From NCBI RefSeq assembly GCF_045679555.1, contig NC_092092.1, positions 21,876,969 through 21,940,968 on the forward strand: 64,000 bases of DNA, given 5' to 3'. Below, in pieces: positions 53,701-59,400 of the stretch. Each line of letters begins with the position of its first letter. Positions within the stretch are counted from its first letter, which is position 1. This stretch comes from Salvelinus alpinus. Lineage: Eukaryota > Chordata > Actinopteri > Salmoniformes > Salmonidae. Under the pieces are notes generated by a model. The model saw only the letters and a program-made list of their open reading frames with translations. It made no database searches and was not told the DNA's origin. The translations under genes were made by a program, and so were the position numbers.

Positions 53701-56094
53701 TATATACAGGGGGTACCGGTACCGTGTCAATGTGCGGGGGTACAGGTTAGTCGAGGTAATTGAGGTAATATGTGCATCTAGGTAAGGGTAAAGTGACTAT
53801 GCATAGATAATAAACAGCCAGTAGCAGCAGTGTGTGGGCCTCAATGCAAATAGTCCGGGTAGCCATTTGATTAATTGTTCAACTGTCTCATGGCTTGGGG
53901 GTAGAAGCTGTTGAGGAGCCTTTTGGACCTAGACTTGGCACTCCGGTACCGCTTGCCGTGCGGCAGCAGAGAGAACAGTCTATGACTTGGGTGGCTGGGA
54001 GTCTTTGACAATTTTTGGGGCATTCCTCTGACACTGCCTAGTACAGTATAGAGGTCCTGGATGGCAGAAAGCATGGCCCCAGTGATGTACTGGGCCGTAC
54101 AAAACTACCCTCTGTAGCGCCTTACAGTGGGATTCCGAGCAGTTGCCATACCAGGCGGTGATGCAACCAGTCACGATGCGCTCGATGGTGCAGCTGTAGA
54201 ACTTTTTGAGGAGCCATGACAAATATTTTCAGTGTCCTGAGGGGTAATAGGCTTTGTCGTGCCCTCTTCACGACTGTCTTGGTGTGTTTGGACCACAATA
54301 GTTTGTTGGTAATGTGGACCTCAAGGAACTTGAACCTCTCGACCCGCTCCACTACAGCCCCGTCGATGTGAATGGGTATGTGTTCAGCCCTCCTTTTCCT
54401 GTGTAGCACAATCAGCTCCTTTGTCTTGCTCCCGTTGAGGGAGAGGTTGTTGTCTTGGCACCACACTGCCAGGTCTCTGACATCCTCCCTATAGGCTGTC
54501 TCATCATTGTCGGTAATCAGGCCTACCACCGTTGTGTCGTCAGCAAACTTAATGATGGTGTTGCAATCGTGCTTGGCCACGTAGTCGTGGGTGAACAGGG
54601 AGTACAGGAGGGGACTAAGCACGCACCCCTGAGGGGCCCTGTGTAGAGGATCCTTGTGGCAGATGTGTTGTTGCCTACCCTTACCACCTGGGGTCGGCAC
54701 ATCAGGAAGTCCAGGATCCAGTTGCAGAAGGAGGTGTTCAATCCCAGGGTCCTTAGCTTAGTGATGAGCTTTGTGGTCACTATGGTGTTAAACGCTGAAC
54801 TGTAGTCAATGAACAGCATTCTCACATAGATGTTCCTTTTGTTCAGGGGGAAAGGCCAGTGTAGAGTGCGTTTAAGATTGCATCATCTGTGGATTTGTTG
54901 GTGCGGTATGCGAATTGGAGTGGGTCTAGGGTTTCCGGGATGATGGTGTTGATGTGAGCCATGACCAGCCTTCCAAAGCACATCATGGCTACAGATGTGA
55001 GTGCTATGGAGCGGTAGTCATTTAGGCAGGTTACCTTGGCCTTCTTGAGCACAGTTACTATGCTGGTCTGCTTGAAACATGTAGGTATTACAGACCCGGT
55101 CCGGGAGAGGTTGAAAATATTGTACACATCCTGGTAATCCATCTGGCCCCGCGGCCTTGTGAATGTTGACCTGTTTAAAGGTCTTACCCACATTGGCTAT
55201 GGAGAGCGTGATCACACAGTCGTCTGGAATAGCTAGAGCTCTCGTGCATGCTTCAGTGTTGCTTGCCTCGAAGCGAGCATAAAAGGCATTTAGCCCGTCT
55301 AGTAGGCTTGCGTCACTGGGCAGCTCGCGGCTGTGTTTCCCTTTGTACTCCATAATAGTTTGCAAGCCTTACCACATCCAACGAGTGTCAGAGCCGGTGT
55401 AGTGGGATTCAATCTTAGTCTTGTATTGACGTTTTGCATGTCTGATGGTTCGTCTGAGGGCATAGCGGGATTTCTTATAAGCGTCCGGATTAGTGTTCGG
55501 ATGGAGGGCAAGGGAGAGCTTTGTATACATCTCTTTGCATGGAGTAAAGGTGGTCTAGAGTTTTTTTTGCTCTGGTTGCACATGTGACATGCTGGTAGAA
55601 ATTAGGTTAAACTGATTTAAGTTTTCCTGCATTAGTCAACTGGCGCAAGGAACGCCGCTTCTGGATGAGCATTTTCTTGTTTGCTTATGGACTTACACAG
55701 CTTATTGAGTCAATGGCGGAAATCATAGAAACTCAAACTAAACCCAAACATATAGAAAAAAACAAGTGAATGAACCGAATAACAAATTTTTCCCAGTCTG
55801 TTTCTCGGCCTCTGTGTGTCCTGTCCCATATCACTGTACCTGTGTTGAAGGTCAGAGCTGGTCTGTAGATCGTCATTGACTCACCGTCTGTGGGGGGCCA
55901 CCGGTAACGATCCCTGTCTCTGGATCTGGCCTGCTGTCTGTCCCTCCAGTATACATGGCTTGTGGAGTTGTAGGCGGTGGTGGAAGTTCTGATATAGGGG
56001 TCAGTGCCCCATGTGCCTGGTTGATTCTGAGTCTGTATGTCTCCCTGGTCTTCCCTCTCCTCTCCCAGGCTGACATAGACTGACTGCACAGCAT
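38588..56094 (-). CDS. abcg8: ABCG8, sterol half-transporter, complete (13 exons)
   Basis: ABCG8 pairs with ABCG5 to pump cholesterol and plant sterols across the apical membrane of enterocytes and hepatocytes. Thirteen exons (listed separately) join in one frame of 717 codons; the human protein has 673. Order: N-terminal cytosolic region (about 1-105), ATPase domain with Walker A GSSGCGKT (K about 158), signature VSGGER (about 260-265), Walker B ILILDE (E about 285), H-loop HQPRSD (H about 317), then six membrane segments in exons 9-13. The extracellular N-glycosylation sequon NFT (about N663) matches human NLT. The end [10 protein letters not shown] nearly equals human FIKQKPSQDW. Human ABCG8 has GCGRAS at Walker A, and this fish has the canonical lysine. 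The start is uncertain: 56094 is the first ATG before the ABCG5 leader region and 56076 is the next; both have weak context. Introns hold LTR, LINE, Tc1 and SINE insertions but every exon is intact. Confidence 0.93.
38771..39138 (+). repeat. tRNA-derived SINE split by a second SINE
   Basis: 38,771-38,865 is the tRNA-like head (A-box TAGCTAAGGTGG, B-box GGGTTTGATTCCC). Its tail AGTCACTTTGGATTAAAGTGTCTGCTAA is at 39,111-39,138. Between them sits another SINE (38,871-39,104). Not a functional tRNA gene. Confidence 0.65.
38871..39104 (+). repeat. tRNA-derived SINE, second family, inserted in the first
   Basis: Starts CTCCCGAGTGGTGCAGGGGT, B-box-like GGTTTCGATTCCAGG, ends AGTTAAATAAAGGTT + A-run. 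Confidence 0.65.
39141..39285 (+). repeat. tRNA-derived SINE, same family as the inserted one, 3'-truncated
   Basis: CTCCTGAGTGGCCTAAGGCA with B-box GGTTCGATCCC. Shares CCCATAGGGCGGCGCACAATT with its neighbour. Confidence 0.65.
39316..39443 (-). CDS. abcg8: ABCG8 exon 12 (extracellular loop)
   Basis: It reads [20 protein letters not shown] and [14 protein letters not shown]. The NFT sequon aligns with the glycosylated NLT of human ABCG8. Donor CAT|GTGAGT. Confidence 0.93.
39678..39945 (-). CDS. abcg8: ABCG8 exon 11 (membrane segments)
   Basis: It reads [20 protein letters not shown], then [20 protein letters not shown] and [20 protein letters not shown]. Several hydrophobic helices. Donor G|GTGAGG. 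Confidence 0.94.
40205..40326 (-). repeat. tRNA-derived SINE (HpaI/SmaI-like)
   Basis: On the minus strand it reads GGTCCTCTGTAGCTCAGTTG (A-box) and GGGTTAGATTCCC (B-box). In ABCG8 intron 10. Confidence 0.65.
40335..40700 (+). repeat. Repeat R1, fairly complete copy
   Basis: The most complete copy of the family seen at 18,890/24,020 and 30,045. It ends CCACCAATTGGGGAACCCTG, with an AT microsatellite inside (40,582-40,600). Confidence 0.55.
40726..40802 (-). CDS. abcg8: ABCG8 exon 10
   Basis: It reads [20 protein letters not shown] and YFFAK, the conserved cytosolic loop before membrane segment 3. Acceptor CCGCAG, donor AAG|GTAACA. Confidence 0.93.
40907..41106 (-). CDS. abcg8: ABCG8 exon 9 (first membrane segments)
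   Basis: It reads [17 protein letters not shown], then the hydrophobic [16 protein letters not shown] and [20 protein letters not shown], membrane segments 1 and 2. Donor GTGAGT. Confidence 0.94.
41284..41376 (-). CDS. abcg8: ABCG8 exon 8
   Basis: It reads [20 protein letters not shown] and [11 protein letters not shown]. 93 bases. The donor splits Arg. This is the variable linker just before the first membrane helix. Confidence 0.85.
41473..41568. repeat. 12-bp tandem array, 8 copies
   Basis: Unit GAAGGTCTCTGA with CGGA/CTGA/CAGA variants. It starts about 20 bases inside ABCG8 intron 7, next to the exon 7 donor. Confidence 0.88.
41591..41735 (-). CDS. abcg8: ABCG8 exon 7
   Basis: It reads [20 protein letters not shown] and [18 protein letters not shown], the linker between ATPase and membrane domains. 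Its donor (GTGAGT) is followed by a 12-bp tandem array. Confidence 0.93.
41845..42420 (-). mobile_element. LINE fragment (RT C-terminus)
   Basis: Minus-strand frames [20 protein letters not shown] and [11 protein letters not shown] (42,189-42,398), then tail toward 41,845. Same superfamily as the LINEs at 20.7 and 54 kb but a different subfamily. In ABCG8 intron 6. Confidence 0.75.
42456..42725 (-). CDS. abcg8: ABCG8 exon 6 (Walker B, H-loop)
   Basis: It reads [20 protein letters not shown], later [20 protein letters not shown] and [11 protein letters not shown]. Walker B glutamate and H-loop histidine are present. Donor TATG|GTAGGT. Confidence 0.95.
42976..43108 (-). CDS. abcg8: ABCG8 exon 5 (signature motif)
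   Basis: It reads [20 protein letters not shown] then [19 protein letters not shown], the ABC signature in canonical form. Donor CCTG|GTGAGA. Confidence 0.95.
43165..43370. repeat. Hairpin MITE
   Basis: CTGTCCCCATAGGAGAACC and its inverse GGTTCTCCTATGGGGACAG bracket a core of repeated AGAACCCTTTT / AAGGGTT motifs. A widespread teleost palindromic element. In ABCG8 intron 4. Confidence 0.7.
43399..44749 (-). mobile_element. Tc1-like transposon with damaged transposase
   Basis: Ends TACACTAAACAAAAATATAA and TTAATTTTGTTCAGTGTA. Transposase fragments on the minus strand: 43,791-44,156 contains [20 protein letters not shown] and [15 protein letters not shown], plus a C-terminal piece at 43,600-43,770. 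Frame breaks throughout. In ABCG8 intron 4. Confidence 0.82.
44812..45075. repeat. Minisatellite, 33-bp unit, 8 copies
   Basis: Unit CAGAACATCAGGTCTGTTAG + TCCTGGGCTGGAA, starts 44,812, 44,845 ... 45,043. It is 94 bases from the donor of ABCG8 exon 4. Long frames on both strands here are not genes. Confidence 0.93.
45170..45408 (-). CDS. abcg8: ABCG8 exon 4 (Walker A, Q-loop)
   Basis: It opens [17 protein letters not shown], completing a canonical Walker A. It continues [18 protein letters not shown] and [20 protein letters not shown] with the Q-loop. Donor AGG|GTAAGC. Confidence 0.95.
45409..46036 (-). other. ABCG8 intron 3
   Basis: No repeat or gene recognised. Confidence 0.4.
46037..46184 (-). 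CDS. abcg8: ABCG8 exon 3 (start of ATPase domain)
   Basis: It reads [20 protein letters not shown] and then [18 protein letters not shown], the first half of Walker A. The donor splits the Gly codon. Confidence 0.95.
46281..46342 (+). repeat. SINE tail fragment
   Basis: AACCACTGTAAGTCACTCTG then GATAAGAGCGTCCGTTAAATTAC, the common 3' tail of salmonid tRNA SINEs. Confidence 0.55.
46577..46732. repeat. Long imperfect palindrome (hairpin)
   Basis: GCGAGTGAAACAGCGCCCCT and GTATCTGATGCTGTC on the left pair with GACAGCATCAGATAC and AGGGGCGCTGTTTCACTCGC on the right, arms of about 70 bases. It lies within a longer unclassified repeat (about 46,410-46,990) in ABCG8 intron 2. Confidence 0.75.
47567..47697. 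repeat. 21-bp tandem array, 6 copies
   Basis: Unit GTGGGTCTCTGGACTGTGAC + T. The first copy carries an extra GTGACT. Confidence 0.88.
47910..48397 (+). repeat. 5' LTR
   Basis: TG...CA termini. AATAAA at 48,301-48,306 is a likely polyadenylation signal; the internal ORF's ATG follows at 48,310. Confidence 0.92.
48310..50118 (+). CDS. Proline-rich repetitive ORF of the LTR element (unknown function)
   Basis: About 602 codons from an ATG inside the 5' LTR ([20 protein letters not shown], then an acidic [10 protein letters not shown]) across the LTR boundary. Next come a charged part ([40 protein letters not shown]), a basic stretch ([12 protein letters not shown]), and tandem repeats: DQPEPSCH (8 residues), PGPARAVQ and PGPARVPQ (8 residues), and [12 protein letters not shown] (6 residues). 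No zinc knuckle, protease, RT or integrase is visible. I do not recognise a protein family; a gag-like role is possible but unproven. Because units are 24 and 18 bases, two other frames stay open too, which weakens the evidence for translation of the repeat part. Confidence 0.5.
   Translation: MAYFPNAAYWSTDPSLLSSSEEEEDNSPYRITHQPRTKRQGNAQQSNQDFWTWEEILDGRGPWAQPGEYRRPKAELEAAKAERRWYEEAARRRGWEPVSQTQKFLGGGHTRSVAKPGRIPEPTPRAYRGGRRRRTGKTPCYAVKRTVSPVRVLSPVRAIPPCRTGRAKLGIELDVMKPAQRIWPPVRLLGPAYMAPALRMVSPVCQYSPVRAIPPRRTGRATGTIQPGKVGQARCSRARVLLHGPVYPVPPPCTSPPVAAPRTRLSLRVLSPAVSSSPAQPVPRPRTRLSLLLLPTEPSCHDQPEPSCHDQPEPSCHDQPEPSCYDLPEPSCHDQPGPARAVQPGPARAVQPGPARAVQPGPARAVQPGPARAVQPGPARAVQPGPARAVQPGPARAVQPGPARAVQPGPARVPQPGPARVPQPGPARVPQPGPARVPQPGPARVPQPGPARVPQPGPARVSQPGPARVSQPGPAAPYPGAAPYPGAAPYPGAAPYPGAAPYPGAAPCPGAAPCPGAAPCPGAVPCPGAAPCPGAAPCPGAAPCPGAAPCPGAAPCPGAAPCPGAAPCPGAAPCPGAAPCPGAAPCPGAAPYPGVGCSFRGC
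49195..50096. repeat. Coding-frame tandem repeats inside the LTR element
   Basis: Three successive arrays: 24-base GACCAGCCAGAGCCGTCCTG-type (about 49,198-49,315), 24-base CAGGACCTGCCAGAGCCGTC-type with variants (about 49,316-49,735), and 18-base CCCCTTGTCCCGGTGCTG (about 49,736-50,095, about 20 copies). Confidence 0.9.
50284..50771 (+). repeat. 3' LTR
   Basis: Same length and nearly the same sequence as the 5' LTR, followed by the GCAAG target duplication. Confidence 0.92.
51340..51444 (-). CDS. abcg8: ABCG8 exon 2
   Basis: Acceptor TTCCTTAG, donor GAG|GTAACA. It encodes [19 protein letters not shown], matching the human [15 protein letters not shown] block, then [10 protein letters not shown]. 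35 codons. Confidence 0.92.
51988..55730 (-). mobile_element. LINE (L2/RSg-1-like), 5'-truncated, split by another repeat
   Basis: The 3' tail begins at 51,988 (TCACATGCGCCGAATACAAC). The body runs to about 55,730. RT blocks on the minus strand: [10 protein letters not shown] (55,018-55,365), [20 protein letters not shown] and [15 protein letters not shown] (54,843-55,193), [14 protein letters not shown] (54,523-54,825), [20 protein letters not shown] and the catalytic [11 protein letters not shown] (54,122-54,700), and [16 protein letters not shown]. Several frameshifts inactivate it. In ABCG8 intron 1. Confidence 0.85.
52204..53633. repeat. 1.43-kb unclassified repeat between long direct repeats
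   Basis: GGACTGGGGGGCAGTATTGA ... CATATCCCAGAGAGGTTAT. The adjoining LINE sequence (52,091-52,203) is repeated at 53,634-53,749. Inside are two related units (52,813-53,090 and 53,229-53,490) sharing TTTATCGAACAAAACA, GATGAAGATCATCAAAGGT and GTGCTTTCGCCGTAAAGCC. No ORF of note. I recognise the sequence as abundant in salmonids but not its class. Confidence 0.65.
55885..56094 (-). CDS. abcg8: ABCG8 exon 1 (N-terminus)
   Basis: It runs from ATG ([13 protein letters not shown]) to PPQT, donor ACG|GTGAGT, phase 0. It is about 70 codons against about 21-24 before the homologous point in mammals. No similarity to mammalian exon 1 is visible, so frame and start rest on phase match with exon 2 and the open frame. 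Confidence 0.65.
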
Positions 56095-56294
56095 AGAGGA
56101 GACCTGTGACTTAGTGTTACCTTTCTCTTTATACAGCCCAAGAGCAAAGTTCCACTGATAAGAGCCCTGTGTTAATGGTGCCGGCGCCACTGTCACAACG
56201 TAATGCTGAATGGCCACAAACAGCTGACTACAGAAAGAAGACGCACATAGAGACAACATATATTTGTGGTTTGGATGAGCAGAGCTGTGAAACC
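56095..56294. promoter_or_regulatory. Shared ABCG8/ABCG5 bidirectional promoter region
   Basis: About 200 bases separate the predicted ATGs of the two divergent genes, so transcription start sites of both must lie here or overlap the opposite gene. Human ABCG5/ABCG8 likewise share a short intergenic promoter (about 370 bp between start codons). CAAAGTTCCA (56145-56154) resembles an HNF4 site with one extra base, and TGATAAG (56156-56162) fits a GATA site; HNF4 and GATA factors are known to co-activate the human promoter. A TTTATA-like stretch lies near 56129. Site function is inferred from sequence only. Confidence 0.6.
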
Positions 56295-56470
56295 ATGATG
56301 AATGGGTCCTACTCTATGGAAGTAACACCAGAGGGGACAGAGAGCAGGTCTAAGGAATCTTTTAAGTTTGTTTCGGAGAAGAGCGTGGTGAAGAGGTCTG
56401 GACCAGGACCTTCTGACCAACCGCAACCCTCCTGCTGCCTGAGCGTTAGCCACGTCTCCTACAGCGTCAG
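56295..56470 (+). CDS. abcg5: ABCG5 exon 1
   Basis: It starts [17 protein letters not shown] and ends [12 protein letters not shown], matching human LGILHASYSV near the start of the ATPase domain. Donor AG|GTAAGC, phase 2. Confidence 0.82.
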
Positions 56471-59400
56471 GTAAGCTAATGCTATTGACAAGATGGAAAG
56501 ATGTGTTACGAATGTGATGCGTGATATCACTGTCCCTTGGTTTGGAACTGTGAATGAACTGTTAAAACAATCTTACGGATTGTGCCTTTAAATATTACAT
56601 TTAGGTCATACTCTACTTAATAAGATAGGGCTTGTTACACCAGTAAACAGTCGCATCAAGCGGCAAGATTTTGTACTTGAACATACTATTCTGGTACAGT
56701 AACAGGGAGGTAAAAATGGAAACATTGTATCTGCTCATCTAAAGCAGAGCAGCAGTGTCTAGCTGCATCTCTGTATCTACTGTGCAGATCATTACATGAA
56801 TTGGGTCGTTCCACGAAATGGGTGGTGTAACTAGATTTTTTGGGGTCGATTTCACCTCATTTTCCCATTCTGTAATGAAGAGCACATGTTCAACCTAATA
56901 AAAAACATGTTTTCCCATTTCAAATTACTATAGTAAGTGCTTATTAAGTGCCAAATAAAGTAACATGGTTGACCCTATCAGGGTTGACGATTTCATCTTA
57001 AATCAACCATAATTCACCTTTATTCATTTCAAAATCTTATTTCTTAAATGTTCCATGTGGTCTATATTAAAAGGTACTTAATTTAATAATACAATTATAT
57101 TTTAAAATTCAATATTGGTGCACAATTTGTACTTATGATATTAAATGGGTCCAAAAGGGACACATTTCATGGAACGAGCCAATTATACTCATAACACAGA
57201 TTCAGTAAACTTTGTGTATGTGCGTGCGTGCGCCCTTGTCAGTGAGCGCGTGGGGCATTGGTGGGACCTCGCCACCTTCAAAAAGAAATGGACCAGACAG
57301 ATTCTCAATGGCATCTCCTTCCATGTGAACAGTGGGCAGATCATGGGAATACTGGGGAACTCAGGTGGGCAACACAAACACACCAGTACAGCTGACAGGC
57401 AATGAAGAACAAAATACTCAGTCAATCTGGTCTCAGAGCAAAATGTATTATATGCTACTTACATCCGTGCCACTCCGTTTAGTATGATACAGTGCCTTGC
57501 AAAAGTATTCATCCCCATTGGTGTTTTTCCTATTTTTTTGCATTACAACCTGTAATTTAAATTGATTTTTATTTGGATTTCAGGTAATGGACATAAACAA
57601 AATCGTCCAAATTGGTGAAGTGAAATGAAAAAAATAACGGAAGACGGAAAAGTGATGCGTGCCTATGTATTCACCCCTTTGTTATGAAGCCCCTCAATAA
57701 GATCTGGTGCAATCAATTACCTTCAGAAGTCACATAATTAGTTAAATAAAGTCCACCTGTGTACAATCTAAGTGTCACATGATCTGTCACATGATCTCAG
57801 TATATATACACCTGTTTTGAAAGGCCCCAGAGTCTGCAACACCACTAAGCAAGGGCCACCACCAAAAAAGCGGCACCACGAAGACCAAGGAGTTCTCCAA
57901 ACAGGTCAGGGACAAAGTTGTGGAGAAGTACAGATCAGGGTTGGGTAATACAAAAAATATCAGAAACTTTGAACACCCCACGGAGCACCATTAAATCCAT
58001 TGTTAAAAATGGAAAGAATATGGTCCTACAACAAACCTGCCAAGAGAGGGCCGCCCACCAAAACTTACGGACCAGGCAAGGAGGGCATTAATCAGAGAGG
58101 CAACAAAGAGACCAAAGATAACCCTGAAGGAGCTGCAAAGCTCCACAGCGGAGATTGGAGTCCTGTCCATGGGACCACTTTAAGCCGTACGGTCCACAGA
58201 GCTGGGCTTTACAGAAAAAAGCCATTGCTTAAAGAAAGAAATAAGCAAACACGTTTGGTGTTCACCAAAAGACATGTGGGAGACTCCTCAAACATATGCA
58301 AGAAGGTGCTCTGGTCAGATGAGACTAAAATCTAGCTTTTTGGCCATCAAAGAAAATGCTATGTCTGGTACAAACCCAACACCTCTCATCACCCCGAGGA
58401 CATCATCCCCACAGTGAAGCATGGTGGTGGCAGCATCACGGGGGATGTTTTTTGGAGAAAAAAATTCATCGGCAGGGACTGGGAAACTGGTCAGAATTGA
58501 AGGAATGATAGATTGCGCTAAATACAGGGAAATTCTTGAGGGAAACCTGAGATATGAGACTGGGACGGAGGTTCACCTTCCAGCAGGACAATGACCCTAA
58601 GCATACTGCTAAAACAACACTTGAGGGGTTTAAGGGGAAACATTTAAATCTCTTGGAATGGCCTAGTCAAAGCCCAGACATCAATCCAATTGAGAATCTG
58701 TTGTATGACTTAAAGATGCTGTACACCAGTGGAACACATCCAACTTGAAGTAGCTGGAGCAGTTTTGCCTTGAAGAATGGGCAAAAATCCCAGTGGCTAG
58801 ATGTGCCAAGATTATAGACATACCCCAAGACACTTGCAGCTGTATTTGCTGCAAAAGGTGGTTCTCAAGTTTTCCGTTTTTTTGTCTTATTTCTTGTTTG
58901 TTTCACAAGAAAAAATATTTTGCATCTTCAAAGTGGTAGGCATGTTGTGTAAATTAAATGATACAACCCCCCAAAAAATCTATTTTAATTCCAGGTTATA
59001 AGGCAACAAAATAGGAAAAATGCCAAAGCGGGTGAATACTTTCTCAAGCCAATGCATGTTAGGTTACGTTATATTGGCCTACCAATGTAATAGCAGTCGT
59101 ACAATATAATATGAATTGCAAGACATATTGTATGTTGCGAATTACAATTCATATGATATGTTACAAATTGCAATTCGTGCTAAAATGCTAAAGTTGCCCG
59201 TGATAAGATTTGACTCACAACATTTGGGTTGCTAGACGTTTGCGTTATACACCTACCCATCCACCCTACTCTCATTTTTGTCTTATCGAACATAATATAT
59301 ACTGAACAAAAATATAAACATAACATGGAAAAATGTCAATGATTTAACTGAGGTACAGTTCATATAAGGAAATCAGTGAATTGAAATACATTCATTAGGC

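Noticed and set aside
54122-55583. Reverse transcriptase frames as a functional gene
   Set aside because: Frame changes every few hundred bases and 5' truncation mark a dead LINE copy.
55733-56089. Alternative minus frame ([14 protein letters not shown]...) as ABCG8 N-terminus
   Set aside because: It starts at GTG, has no ATG, and its phase at the donor would need a different acceptor; the ATG-containing frame joins exon 2 in phase.
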